From Prostheceraeus crozeri (lineage: Eukaryota > Platyhelminthes > Polycladida > Euryleptidae), in assembly GCA_907163375.1 (NCBI GenBank), contig CAJQUW010006799.1:37011-101010 (forward strand): a stretch of DNA of 64,000 nucleotides, written 5' to 3'. The notes beneath the pieces were generated by a model. The model ran no database searches and was not told where the DNA came from. It was given only the letters and a program-made list of their open reading frames with translations. Position numbers and translations under genes: made by a program. How positions within the stretch are numbered: position 1 is the first letter of the stretch; each line of letters starts with the position of its first letter. Below are positions 9,590 to 22,498 of the stretch, piece after piece.

Positions 9590-12500
9590 AGTCGAGGACA
9601 AAATAATAGCGAGTAGACAATATTTCCTAATGATTGTTGTTTTCAATTATGCAAAATTGACCATTGTATATATCACCGACAGGGAAATACAACAGGGACT
9701 CAAATAGTACAATAGATAAAGTAGGGACCTGCGAATCGGCAAATTTAGAGCCGAATGTGATTCGTGAAACCAATCAATTGCGGAAAGCTTAAAATACATA
9801 CCAACCAGCTACTTAAACTTGTGTTTGATGTGCGATTTACTTAGTCAGCTATGCCTTAAGCCAATACGGAAATAGGTCCACCAATTAGAGACCTAACAAT
9901 CATGTGTTTTACATGCCTATTGAAAGATATAGTGGCACGTTGGCACTCATAATAAAAGTAAGCAGTCAAATTATAGTATGTTCATATTAATGAGATAATT
10001 GATGTCTACTACGATTTTTATGCTTGATAGTGCATGTTGTTTTGACATGCGACTTCCCATTGACGTTGCTGCCGAAACAGGTAGTTTGATAACAAGAACT
10101 GGGCTTGCATTCTCGAGCTTGCAGTTTTCAAGAAAGTCCTTTGAATCTCAGCAGGACTGGCAATGTACCTACATCAATCACTTTCATGCTTAAATTCTGA
10201 TAAGCATACCTAGAACCAAAAATCAACAGATTCCATCATTTCTCTCTTAATTGTCAGAGAGCTAGAATAATATTTTTAATGATGCCTATAACGTCCATTC
10301 GTATAGATGTCTGAAATTATTCAGACTGAATATTTTCAGTACATCAAATAACCTACCTATGTGCACTTCTACGTCAATTCGTCACTCAAGGTCGTGCAAG
10401 TGCGTACACACAAGACTTTGAGTACCTCGATGTGTGACTAATTATTGCAACTACCCGGTATGCTATGCATGCCTTGGATTACCCCGACCTTCGAAATGGA
10501 ACATCAAAGCAAGGATTCAGCTATGAACAGCGGACTCACACTCATTTGAAGCCTACCAAGTCAGCAAAGTCCATCTTAATTTTTTACTATTGCCAACATG
10601 GACGCCAGCAAGGTGTTGCAGGCGTTGCTTGTGTGCCCTCTTCATAAATTACGGAAATACTCCTTAATAAGCTGCAGTTTCACGGATTTCATATCAGTGC
10701 TGACTGTTGACTCTGGGCTCCAGGCTGATTTGGGGTTCTTTCTCATTTGCGTGTCTGACCAACCTTTGCGTTCTTGCGATGAATAGTAGTGTATTTGTCA
10801 TTCTGATTCGCCATAATAAAGACATGATAAAGTTATGCTTGTCATATAGACTTAAGCATATTATAAAGTTAAGCTTGCCAATGGTGTGCAGAAATCACCT
10901 TCGAGATCATCCATCGTTTGTAACTTCTCTCTCCCAAAGGACAGCCAAAGTGTTATGATAATACTGACTTTTGTAGCATGTTTTTGTATTGAACAAAGAA
11001 GCTCCATGATCTTATTCAAAGATAGAGAATCATGCTCATTTCAGATGCAGAGATGAATCATCAAGCGAAGGATTTGAATTGTTTTACAGATCGTTATGTT
11101 GTATACACAAAAGCAATATAATGATCTCCTTTTGTTCCAAAACAAAGAATAGAAGTAAAAAGTATTGCATCGAATTTTTAAATTGTGATTTGTTTTCTAG
11201 GATCTACCACAATTAATACATAAAATAGCATTACGATGTTTGCAACAATTAAGCAAAAGTTGCAATTATTTCAGAACAAGCATTGTAGTTAAAATTGCTG
11301 CAAACAGACCATTAATTTTACAAGCTTAATGGCAAAGAAATACAGAAGTTATGGTGTAGTTTCCAGTGGATAAATGAAAGCCATTTCCAAGCAAAAAAGA
11401 AAACATGCTGCCTAATATGAGATCCAGTCAAATAGAATAATACTTATTTTTGTTTGTCTTGCAGTATAAGGATGTGACGTATATTTCTGCATTTTGTAGT
11501 ATATTTACAGAATTTAACTTGTTGCATTATTTGACTTGTTGTATTAGTCTTAGGCTGACATTGACTAAGTAATTTTTACTCATTCGATTTTCACACTCAA
11601 TCATACCAGAAATGTTTGTTGTCCGATGAGTATGGAACTATAGTTAAATTTAACTACATATAGTTATTAATTGAAATTAACAGGTGCAAAACTTATATGC
11701 AAAACTATATTCAAAACCTTAATAGGGTAATAACGAAAGCTGAAATGTTGATTTGGGGCTTGCTAAGATGGGGGTATCCTGTGCCCTCCATGAGGCCGAT
11801 GCAACATCAACCCTAAACACGTGCCGGCATCCCTGATCGTCAATAATGGGATAATCAATACAGCATACGATGCAGTGGAGTCCAACCTAGCACACTAGCA
11901 AATCTTACAGAATATCAAAGTGGTATTTATGACAGAAAAACCTGTGGGTATCCCCACAGAATCCCCACACACCAAAGGATAAGCACCTGATTAATATGTT
12001 GCTATTGTTCCTATAGAATGATTGATGTCCGATATCTCCATCTCAGTGAAACTTCTGCACAGCATTCAACGATCCGAAGGCCGTATTTGACTCCAGAGAT
12101 GCGGAATGGGAGTCCTTGAAGAAAGTCACCGACTGCGTGTTGTAACTTTTATGACTTTTCCTTGCTATCTTCGGTATAGGTCTATTGCTCTTTAAAATTG
12201 TAGTAGCCTATTTTCTATCATCATTGAGCCTTCATTTTGACTTGCCACCTAGAAATTATTGTACCGAAAATTAACTAAATGCTCGTTCAAGTAAGGAATA
12301 GAGCCTGCTATGCATACGTATTTGACTTACAAATTTGCATTGCTTAAATCATTTGGTTGCATTAGCAGATAGGCGTTCTTTATCTATTTCTACTGATTCG
12401 TAAGTTTTTGTCGTCTGCTGCCAACTTACACGTACACACTTTACATAGGTTCTTCTCATTCCGCTCTTAATTCTTTAATGATTCATGAGACATGACACTT

Positions 12501-14510
12501 TTTCCCATAAAACTACCATAAATGTAGTTTACAGTAAACGTAATTCTATCTCGAAATGTTTCTTTTTAATAGTATGACGACATTGTCTTTATTTCTTTGC
12601 TTTTATAACATGTCGGTTATTGATCAGCTTGTGTTTTTCAAACTTCATCTTTTACTCTCTTTGGAATTTTGGATCACTTAAACTGCTTATTGACCATATC
12701 GATCCTACTTCATTTTGCTACAGAATTATTTTTAGGGTACAATTTTTGCATTAATGTTCCCTTAAAGGAAACACATTTGTATAAAAATTCAACAACTGCA
12801 TGTAGACTGAAGGAAACATGACCTTATCAAAATGTTGAGATGAAATATTAATACGAGTATGTACTTAGTTCAGCACAGCACTCGAGCATTGCATAGCACG
12901 CTATTTTGAAATATCGCTGTTTCTTATGTTAGCCTTTTACCGTTCGCTGTTTTAAGATTCGCTGTTATAACACAAAGCAGCCAGTCTACATCAAGTAAAA
13001 TCAAACCTAAGCTTACATTGTTTCATGTATACATGCTATGCAGAGCACTCTCAGGAAATATACACACATTCATTTCAAAAGAAGTATGCTTAAATTCCTT
13101 GCCGTAGACAATCGTGATTAAGTACAGTATGTTTCACAAAAGCAATCAAGAGTATCTATCAATATATATATTAAAATTTTAACTGTTTGTTTAAGTCCTG
13201 AAGGACCTTAATGTCCCCACAATATTCTCTGTCAACAACTTTTCGTGAATACTCGATTTTTACTGCAAATAACTTTAAGTGCATGTATTTGGTTGTTTTG
13301 ACAGATTATATACGAGTTTCACGTGTTCCATTTGTGAGAATATAATGCTGGACTCTCCTGCAAGTTGGTATTTGGAGCTCATAATTTGAGGATTTTTCAT
13401 TCCTTTGGTTGCTTATAGTGGTGCTATTTTCAAACAATAGGAAGTCCATCAACATACAAAGACAAGGTTGAACATATATAAAAAATTTTCATATGTTGCT
13501 GCACTGCCAGTGCTTCAAAATGGTCACTCTGTCACAAAAATGTCACCTGTCAAAATTTCGTATGCAGGCCTTCACTATATGTTTGCGGTCTGCCAATGTG
13601 TGTTACACCCATTGTTTATTGCTCAGTGGATCATGCCATGTTCACATATGTGAATATTCCCGTTTAAAATTCGTTAATTGAATCAATGTTGCAATCATTG
13701 ATAACTCTATCTCCATTACTGCCGATAAAGAAGTAAAATATCAAGGCGAGTTTGACCTTTACGCATCTCAAGTCTAGAACTGTAGTATTGTCGCAGTAGA
13801 AATCGACTATATACACATGGTGAAGGAAGAGCTTTTCATAAATCTAATCTACTCTTAGACTTCGATGATAATTATCCAGATTTTCTCGACCACTCATGTC
13901 ACCGAATTATTGCACAAGAATTTGGAGGCTGTTGACCCATTTGTGTATGGTCATGAAATGCAGCACAATGACCCATTTATTGAGGTACGCGAAGCGTGTA
14001 GTTAAGGATGCATATCAGATGTAAATGAAAGTTCTGACAAGTCGTGGACAAGTGAAAATCTGAACTTTCATTATAACTATGACTGCAATGCGAGTTGATG
14101 ACTTATAGTTCAATGCTGTGGTGTGAGAAATCTTTAGCACACTGCACATGTATCCGACGAAAATCATTCAACATTTTCATGTGTCTTGCTTTGTGGGCTG
14201 GACCCAACAGGTCGCCTATATCGCAATTAGTTTCAAATCTAGGTTAATAATGATTAGTCGCATTTATCACGCAAGCTTAAGTACATCACAAATAATTTTA
14301 TCTGAGCTATTGACATGTATACTATTAGGGCTAATATTTGTAAGTCTCTATTTGGCTCTGCAGTTAAGGAGACTTGCAGAATTCTTCCATTTCAGACGTC
14401 CGTGACACAGCTACTCGTAGAACTATCATTATAAGTCATTCAAAATTACTGAACGTGTGTTGCTAATGTGAAAATGATCAGCATTGATATTTCATGCATT
14501 CTGAAGGTCT
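9590..14510. other. Long AT-rich spacer without recognisable genes
   Basis: Only short open frames occur. None shows a family motif, and none is clearly bounded by splice sites. I see no long inverted repeats or RT remnants. Confidence 0.5.
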
Positions 14511-14600
14511 ATTCACACCGGACGCGGCGCGTCCAGCCAAAATGCCTGTTTTCACCTAGCCGCGTGGCGAGGGGCGGGAGATGGAAATGGAGAGGGGCTA
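14507..14600. other. GC-rich island, possibly a transposon end
   Basis: CTATTCACACCGGACGCGGC and the GC-rich run after it stand out sharply from the AT-rich surroundings. Words of the type TTCACACCGGACGCG occur at ends of some animal DNA transposons. I find no inverted partner, so this could be a truncated end or a local composition anomaly. Confidence 0.25.
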
Positions 14601-15900
14601 ACTACAAATACCATATCATTATGGACACTTCTTATTGTTAAATAATTAACATATTCACATTCCTTGTTTTACATGCATTCGAATGAGCCCAAACATTGCA
14701 CATGTATAAGCAGGACAACACGATTTGTGCGCATGATAGTTCCACAATCAACAGCTTGGTTGGTTTAGCACCGCTATATTAACAAGCTTTTGCAGTAGCC
14801 AACACGCATTTCAACAGCATTTTCCTAGCCACACCACCACAGATGCCTATAAAATCAGAAGTAGGTTTCGATCCCGGATACCATTACTGAAACGGTTCTG
14901 TCATAAAATAAGGAGTACCGGAACTGGCTCCTCGTGAGTTATAGCACCGATTCTGGCTCCGTTGCCGTACTGCCTTATACGAGAAATGAGCTTGAAGGCC
15001 AAGTTCAAAACACAAAAATACAAAATATGAAATAGACCGTTTCTCGTATAAGCGCTTACTAAGGATGTCAACGGTCCTACTCGGCCATCAAACATGTCTT
15101 CCACGACTGTAAAAGACTTAAAATGCAGGCAAATGTGATGTCAACCTCCGAGGATTATGTAAAACTATTGATGCAAAGCTTAAGCATTCTGCTGTCACAA
15201 TGCTGAGGCTGGCATGATGAAAGACAGTCGCATTACATTCCGCGCTCTGTTCTAGTTTAGTCCTTTGTCTAACAATTTCCTCAATAAATCCTGACTGCAA
15301 AAGCCAACATCGAAAGACTATAAGCGGTGCTTCTCAGCAGCTGGTAATTTCTGTAGAAAGATAATTTCAAGACTGGATGACCAATCGTTGGATGCGCCTG
15401 CAAAACAAAAGTTCATCTGAGCGATGATGACTGTATGCTTGGGCCTATAAAGCAATGATTTGTGAGTCCTCTTTAGATAATTTGTGATGTTCATGTTAAT
15501 TTGTGTTTTCTTTGCTAAATAAGTAATCTTTATGATGAAAAATGCATTCTCATTCATGTAATTCTTGTAATTATTGTACTAATGCAATGCACATGACAAT
15601 TACACTCTCAGTACTTACACAGTTAATGACTGGGCATGTCAGTCATGGTACAGATGGCAATTTGCCACGAAATCTGATGTATTCTTTCGTTCCCTCCAAA
15701 CATCGATACCGGAGCCGGCTCTATGAAATTCGGTAAACCTCGGTAAAAACCCTGATCAGGAGAAGCCATCTGACAGAGTAGCCGATAAGGAAGTAAGAGA
15801 TGTACTTTTTCATCTTGCTATTTGATGAATAAGTATCACATGTCTAATTTCATAAATTGTCTTAACATTGCCCAAAACTTGGAGACTGCTCGACAAGCAT
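14600..15900. other. Spacer between the paralogues with a small inverted repeat
   Basis: CTTATACGAGAAA (about 14975) and TTTCTCGTATAAG (about 15038) form a separated inverted repeat. No gene is recognised. The segment near 14868 (GGTTTCGATCCC) resembles a tRNA B box, but no cloverleaf surrounds it. Confidence 0.35.
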
Positions 15901-15930
15901 ACAGTAGTATAGGTGATTTTCGACGGTCAC

Positions 15931-17031
15931 CTACCAAATTTCTTTGAAAGTTTTTCCTTGCTGATCCTTTTCCGTCATTATCGCACCCAAGGTTGCCAAA
16001 AATCCACAATTGATGAATTTGTATTCTAATATATCAGGAAAACAGTAGCTGTATTGCTCAAGGATAACTCTTCTCACAACTTCTGATCGAGTCCAGTTTC
16101 CAGTAACATACACTTTAGTTAATCCACTTTTTAATGATGCGTGAAGAGCTTCAATGTGGAAAATCTCAGCGAACATTGCTATTAAACACAATGCTAAATC
16201 TTCTTTCCGTACAGAGGCACCATCCTTCCGCTCTCGACTTAAACGACTGAAGTTGAAATATGCCAGTTCTCCGTCAAACTGTCCGTAGTCAGTATCAGTT
16301 GGTAGGTTGTCTTTGATTTGAAAATTAGTGTTGGAGAGATCTCCTTTCTCTGCAAGCGCTGCAATTTCATCGAAGTTTCTAGTACCAAGAAGACATTGTG
16401 CAAGACCCAAGAAAGTCACTCCAGCAGTAAAATGAACTCCGATAGGTGATATTTTCCCGTTGCTATCAACCTCTGTGATCGATAAACCAGAACCAGCCTG
16501 CATAAAAATCGCAGGCAGCAGTCCTTCATGATCATTTCTCCTCATTTGCTTTTCATGGCTTGGATAATAACGGGCAAAAAAGTTACCGCCATCAACACGC
16601 TGCGGTCTTACATTTCTGGGTGGAGGATAGGAGATGTCACTTTCCTTGTTGCTTTGAAGAAGGTAGCGAAATCCAATGCCTTGTGTTTCTAATTCATCCA
16701 CAAAGACAGCCTTAACTCCAAGAATCTTTTTGAAAGTTTCTTGTTGGTGAAAAAATCCACCTCCTGTTGCATGAAGGGTAGCTCCATTCTCCGGAATATG
16801 AGCTTCTTCTTTTATCAATTGGATAGCTGAGATGTTGTCATCAATATTAAAAAGATAACAATGGGCTGTAAGCAATTCATCCTCTGTGGGATTGCGTAAA
16901 GCATCTTCTTTTTTGATAAGACAGACTTTGATAATTGAATGTCCCTTGTCAAAGGAAGCCCATACAGCAGACTTTGATAAAGCAGATCGTGGAACGAGAT
17001 ATGTCTGGTATGAGATTGCAGAAGACGACAT
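15931..17031 (-). CDS. Pantothenate-kinase-like protein B (366 aa, intronless, shortened C-terminus)
   Basis: This paralogue of the protein at 8013 begins MSSSAISYQTYLVPRSALSK and stays collinear along its length. It keeps a more canonical glycine loop (HATGGG, 87-92) and AGSGLS (179-184, second serine retained), plus 'GVTFLGL' (204-210) and 'VYVTGNWTRSE'. The run after the glycine loop is F-F-H-Q-Q-E-T-F, again placing glutamine (Gln97) where active pantothenate kinases have the catalytic glutamate. The arginine before 'GVTFLGL' is absent too. It ends at KTFKEIW, 19 residues before the end of protein A, so it lacks the CSVL tail. The stop overlaps a donor-like GGTAGGTGA. The two genes converge and neither has introns, suggesting retroposition before or with local inverted duplication. 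Confidence 0.78.
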   Translation of the reverse strand: MSSSAISYQTYLVPRSALSKSAVWASFDKGHSIIKVCLIKKEDALRNPTEDELLTAHCYLFNIDDNISAIQLIKEEAHIPENGATLHATGGGFFHQQETFKKILGVKAVFVDELETQGIGFRYLLQSNKESDISYPPPRNVRPQRVDGGNFFARYYPSHEKQMRRNDHEGLLPAIFMQAGSGLSITEVDSNGKISPIGVHFTAGVTFLGLAQCLLGTRNFDEIAALAEKGDLSNTNFQIKDNLPTDTDYGQFDGELAYFNFSRLSRERKDGASVRKEDLALCLIAMFAEIFHIEALHASLKSGLTKVYVTGNWTRSEVVRRVILEQYSYCFPDILEYKFINCGFLATLGAIMTEKDQQGKTFKEIW

Positions 17032-17059
17032 CGCTGCTATCTAGAATTCCGTGATTTAC

Positions 17060-17092
17060 AAGCACATCATCAGCAACATGCTCATTTTATGT
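17060..17092 (-). promoter_or_regulatory. Candidate core promoter of kinase-like gene B
   Basis: On the minus strand TACATAAAATGAG followed by TGCTGATGATG lies 30-60 bp before the ATG. It aligns with the TATA-containing block upstream of gene A. The TATA core here is the weaker CATAAAA. Confidence 0.35.
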
Positions 17093-17099
17093 ACTCAGG

Positions 17100-18060
17100 G
17101 TTTGATCTTTGAGACTTTGACCTCAACACGAGATAACTAGATGAATGGCTCTGGATTCGCATGTGTGTCGTTATATCATAATAAAAAACTATTTCATTCA
17201 TATGCAGCGATAAGACACGCAAAATGCCATGTGATCGTATTTGATGGATGTCCTGGTTGAACTCGAATTGTGACATTTTCAAGTTTTTTAGTGTCATTGA
17301 ATTTTTACTACAACCCAGCATAACTGGATTTGACAAGCATTGCATGAATGTTAAGTCTCGTAGGTCACCCATTTTTCTCAGACCCAACTTGACGCATTTC
17401 GTTGAAAAACAACCACCCTTGAAAAGTGATGAAAGAGCTGATCCATTCTGTAATTCGAATATGACATCATAGGCAAGTGAGTAGATAAGCTAGTAAGTAC
17501 TTTATTGCTTCACTTTGCTAATTCGGTGAACATCGTGAGTTTCGTTGACAGTATATGAAAGCAAAGGGCAAGGTGCATACAATGGTCAACCAATGAAAAT
17601 GCATTGTTTTGATTAATATAATGAAAGCAGTTTACAAAGTTTCATGGAGTTGCTGCATGTAGCGAACTGTGAGATATGCACATTTATGCAGCTTTGCTTC
17701 TATACTGGAAGACACAGTGGATGAAGGTCCACATGTAATATACTATCCATGTGATTTACGTGATCCCATTATTCATAAAATAACGAAAATAGTAATCAAT
17801 ACTTCATCAGATATTCATTCACAACATGGCATGTCAATTTTTTGAAACCGTACCTCAATGAAACAGCTGTAACTCTCAATTTTTTTAGTTACAGTGGCGT
17901 AATCTGATATACAAAATATCAAATGCAACAAGAATGTAAATGAAGCAAACGGAGGTGAGTACTGTCAATTTTCTTTAAAACTAGTATTTGTTGAATACTG
18001 AAAACGAACAATTACATTGGAATATTGTATTTTCAGTGTCTTCTAAGTGTTTGTAATGCT
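17100..18060. other. Spacer, no gene recognised
   Basis: Short frames at 17082-17387 (-) and 17248-17472 (+) overlap each other and carry no family features. Confidence 0.4.
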
Positions 18061-18223
18061 TTGATGAAAAGAAAAAAACCAAGTTACTTGGTGCCTCCGT
18101 ACAAGTATATTTTTTATCTATTAATTAATTACTACTTCAGTGTAAATATTCTTTATTTTAAATAGATCAAAAAAATATACTTATACGGAGGTACCAAGTA
18201 ACTTGGTTTTTTCTTTTCATCAA
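18061..18223. mobile_element. MITE-like hairpin element, 163 bp
   Basis: Arms of about 60 bp beginning TTGATGAAAAG and containing ACCAAGTTACTTGG (itself palindromic) are inverted around an AT-rich centre. No coding capacity is present and I could not define a target duplication. Confidence 0.6.
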
Positions 18224-19541
18224 TGGATTTGAACCTCCTGAAAAATTTGATCAATTATATGTGTAATGCTCAGTAGCGTCTTCTCCGTACCTGCGAGGCC
18301 TCCGGCGTATCCTCAAAAATAATTTTCCAACAATTATAAAAATGAAAAGTGTCATCATTCACTTCATTACTTCTCGTGATAGCTGTGCACAGCTTTCCGT
18401 CTCAAAATCAGACACTTAATCTCAGAGCTAACAGTTTTGCAGCACGTGCTCGAATCACAGCTGTTTTCTTCGAACAATTAGACACACAAGCTAGTCGTGT
18501 GTCCAGACGGAGCACTGATGTTCAGACAGCGAAAGAGAGTTGTGTGTGTGTTTGTGAGGCAGTAAGCGCACGCGCCCGCGACAATATTGACTTTCCCGAT
18601 AGACATAATGCTTTGCCTTCTCCAATTTTTGCAATGAAATTCTACACGATTCTTGATCTAGGCGCGGTACCTAAATATAGTAAGGGAAGTGCAACCCAAT
18701 TGTTCCTGGATTCGCTTAATGTCAGAGAGGCACTACGTCGACAGTAGCAGATGGCTGACGTTCAGACAAGACTGTGATCAGATGATGAGCGTTCTCCAAT
18801 GAATGCAGAGTAATGCATCTGACTCGAAAACCCAGATTCGGTAGAATTCCATAATTTGTTTTTACATGATTGATGTGACGCTATGTTGAGTACTGCAGAT
18901 GAGATCATAACCACGCCTTTCGTCCGAAGGGAATATACTGAAAAGATGACAGTCGTCGAGCAAGGTAAGCCAACAACTGACATAAAATGAAAGCAGTCAC
19001 TGAGAAAGAAATAAGAAGCACTACACAAGACATTTTAATGCATCAAAATTTCAAACATGTGAGTGGCTGACCGGCCGTGAGAAACACAGGAAACTGTTGA
19101 CCTTGCCTCCTTTTTTCTCGAGATAATGTGGTCTCAGCTCCTTGAATAAGGCGGTTTAGCGACATGAGCAATCACTTCTCATGTGCACATTCACTTGGCC
19201 TTAAATAATGTTCGGGATGCTGTTATTAAAAATTCATTTAAATTCATGAAAAATAATGTTGTAACATAAAAGTGTTTGGTATAGAAATAGTATTCCAATG
19301 CCGAGTGAAGGCCTATGGTCTGGGAGCACGCGACGCCACTGGTAATGCTCGTTGCTATTTTTTTGCCTATGGCATTCCCGTCACAAAACCAACCAAAGTC
19401 CATTGCCATAGCACGTTCCTCAACATTAGACTTGTCGGCTCATGTACGAACGAACGTCAAAGAGAGATCACAAGCATTTCTACTTATAGCTTAATCATAA
19501 ACATTGCAGGGTTCCAGTTCGCCTGAGCACAGAATAAAAAG
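18224..19541. other. Spacer with an open but unidentified frame
   Basis: An open stretch at 18349-18747 (+) lacks an ATG start and has no recognisable domain. It contains a short GT run and a few CG-rich codons. It might be an exon of an unknown gene, but nothing supports that beyond openness. Confidence 0.25.
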
Positions 19542-20195
19542 ATGTCCTCCGACTCGAAAAATTTCAATGCAAAACTTCATTGGCGTGGATGGTGCGTCTC
19601 ACCCTACAAGGGCACGCCAGCGGCTCGAGATAGCCCAAACTGGTTTAAAATATCGGTAAAGGCTAAACTTGATTATATCAACCTCAGGGATATCTGGAGC
19701 ATCCCTGATCAACCTATGTAGCTATCTGAAGACAATACCCAAGCTGTTGCTTACTATGGACTGAAATATGCAATAGTGCCGACGATGACTCTGACTGTTG
19801 ACACAAAACCTCCAGAGGTAAATGCTTCATCAGAGTTTTGAGGATGATGAGTTGAAGATGAGTATATGTGTCTCAAACGATGTCTCAGAGGTTAGTGAAA
19901 TCGTAGGGCAGTGTGGGATTGCAACGAAATATGACCAGAATGATCCTTTCAGTAACCAGAAATAGCAGTCAATAATATGGCAAATATCGGTGATTCTCAT
20001 CTTCGCAAATAGGACAAACATTCTCTGGGTGCATTTCAAGGCAAGAATCTTTATGAGATGCTTGATAAGCATGCTGATGGTCTTATCAATCTCCTTGTGG
20101 CAGAAACCAATGACTACCCGGGACAAAAGAATTGTTTAGGCCTACATAATGCTGAACAATCTCAAATGCGTTCACTTCTTAGTATTCTCTATTGA
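19542..20195 (+). pseudogene. Unidentified degenerate protein-coding gene
   Basis: An ATG at 19542 opens a coding-like frame, MSSDSKNFNAKLHWRGWCVS... , interrupted by TAG at 19719 but continuing in the same frame (LSEDNTQAVAYYGLKYAIVP...) to 19841. A +1 shift gives EDDELKMSICVSNDVSEVSE and onward to a stop at 19965. A shift back to the first frame reads AVNNMANIGDSHLRK, a stop, then GAFQGKNLYEMLDKHADGLI and onward to about 20195. Composition is mixed and protein-like rather than AT-driven, and successive fragments use only two frames. I do not recognise the family. It may be a decayed retrocopy, a TE-encoded protein or a host gene. Confidence 0.4.
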
Positions 20196-20872
20196 TGTGG
20201 ACATTGCGAATTACCGAGGCGTCTCCAACTCTAACTTGACTTAGCAGTCGACGCAGTAAGAGAATCAATTTCTCGGCAGGAATTTCGAAATATATAAACT
20301 TATTTTCATTTCAACGATAACGATTTCACAGCAAGCAGCAACGACAAGTTGAATAAAGCAGGCCTTTGATTAAAGTTGCTAAATCATAGTTTCGACAAAT
20401 ACCTCTGAAATTTGATGGAGAGCTTTTATGATGATACATTACCTTGACAGTAATTGTTGGAGGAATTCGCAAACTACATTTGAAAAAGTATGCCTTTGTA
20501 TATTTTGACATCATATGACGCCATCGTAGCGAAATCGCTACGGCTCCAATTTCTAAGAAATGGTTATTGTAGTGCACTGGTCATCATATATGTATTATTC
20601 AAAATTGTAACATTCTGAAATACTTACCACCACTTGTATAGAAATTATATAGGCGGCCTTAAATGGGCTAAAATCGAAAGTGTACTCATATTGTTTGGAG
20701 AAGGATGAGCGATTTTCCTGCCTGCCTGGTAGAGACTGGAGAAAAACCGTGTGAAGCACACACCCTATGCACACATCGTCAAGTGATGTACAGAGTTGGT
20801 AAACTTTAATAGAAAATGATTGATTTTATACAGCAATATTCACTAAAATCAGGATCAGATAAGCCTATGATC

Positions 20873-21320
20873 ATAGAGTAGGGATATATACGTAGTGTGT
20901 CGACTCAAACAAGTATCTGCGTACAATGAAAATTTTAATATGAAAAGATTCAGGCTTTTGCGGTGATTGCGCTCCCGTGATCCAAAAAATTATTTGAACA
21001 CTTTTAAAAAAGTCAAAATTTGCCAAATTATATACTACCGAGATGACTTTCCTATATAAGTAGTATAAAACAAGTTGGATATCAAAAGCAATTAATATTT
21101 GATAATAAGCATAATATAGGAGAGTCATCTCGGTAGTATATAAATTGGCAAATTTTGACTTTTTTCAAAAGTGCTCAAATAATGTTTTGGACCACGGGAA
21201 CGTAATCTCAGCAACAAAAATGAATCTTCATACAAAAATTTTCACTGTATACATAGAGTAAGTATGTTAGGTAGAGTGGTAACTCCGCATTTATTTCATC
21301 TCCAATGTGTATACACCAAA
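20873..21320. repeat. Inverted repeat module B/B' plus module C
   Basis: Module B (20873-21113, from TAGGGATATATA through TACTACCGAGATGACTTTCC to TTGATAATAAGCAT) is followed at once by a partial inverted copy (21121-21250, AGAGTCATCTCGGTAGTATA). Module C follows (21270-21320, GTAGAGTGGTAACTCCGCAT and TCCAATGTGTATACAC). The same modules recur at 23868, 25138 and 25905. No transposase is present. Confidence 0.7.
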
Positions 21321-21329
21321 GATATTTAA

Positions 21330-22490
21330 TTGTTTAATAGGGCTAGATGAGAAATAGATGCCTAAATTTGAACCCATTTTAGTACGGTCCTTATCGTAGC
21401 AAAAAAAGCATTACGGCTATGGGGCGAAATTGCTGTTTTGTCGGCTGTGCGGTGTGCAATGCGACAAAAATCCTTGGAAATGGCACATGATGTAAAGCAC
21501 AATTCTCTGATATTATATGATAAGTTTCAAGAATATTCGTTTAGCAGTTTCTCTGAAAAAATTGTTAAAGATGAGAGCGGTGATACCTGTACAGCAATTT
21601 AATGTAGTACTATCAATTTGGAAGAAAAAATATTCAGATAAAGACTGATGGGGTGTTGATGAACCATGAACACTCAACTCCCTCTGTAGAATTCATGACC
21701 ATTAGCAAATTCAGTGAGAATCCGAATATTATACTGAGGAATTGGCTATTAATAAGGCTCAGCTATGTCAACAACGCTCTTCGAGATATTCACTAGGCTG
21801 AACTACAATATGGATCCATGTATTGCAAATAATTAACAGAGGGCATTTTACGGCCAACTGGAATCGATCTTCCCATGTCTTTCAATGTTAAAGATATTGT
21901 CAGTGTGCATTGTATAACATACGCAGTATATGTTGTTTGTTTTTATTTGCTTAAGCCAATTTTATATCAAATTTTCTGATAGTTCATGTCTATTTTTTCT
22001 GTTGTATCATGTAATATCATACCACAAAATTACATATACACGTTAGATTATTGCCAAACTTGGCAATCGCGTTTAGCGTGGCGGGGCAACGGTGGGCACA
22101 GAAACGATGTACAACCATGGCCAGACTTCGTACTCATTACAAAGAAACAATCTGCATGATCAAAAGTAAAGACGCGGCTCATTTTTCTATTCAGAAAAGT
22201 CATTTAGTCAAGTATTTGGTGAATTGTAAGTGAACTTGACTCTGCTTTTAATGAAACAATTGGTTTTCATTTGTGCTATTCCTATATAACATGCACTCCT
22301 CAGGTTTAATAATCAACCGACATAAAAAATGCAATGAAGTCTAATTGAAAGAATTGTATCAACAGGATGCTCTTATTTACAAGTGCGTTTTGCAAAACAT
22401 CTGAAAAAGTAGAATAGACTATTAATTATTGCAATTTGGACGCTGTATTTAGACATAAAGGTCTATAAAAATATCTTGATTTATTATTAA
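21330..22490. other. Spacer, no gene recognised
   Basis: No convincing frame. A short stretch near 22051-22233 (+) is open for 60 codons without family features. Confidence 0.4.
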
Positions 22491-22498
22491 AATGCGTT

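Noticed and set aside
13980-14005. ACGCGAAGCGT mini-hairpin resembling the GAA-loop of P2
   Set aside because: Isolated 11-bp word without the longer arms or recombinase context; probably chance.
14148-14405. 85-codon frame with membrane-like segments
   Set aside because: Composition reflects AT-rich DNA; no homology or gene structure around it.
14850-14885. tRNA-like B box (GGTTTCGATCCC)
   Set aside because: No A box or foldable cloverleaf at the required spacing.
18349-18747. 132-codon open stretch with a signal-peptide-like start
   Set aside because: The frame begins at GTG, not ATG, and the sequence matches no family.
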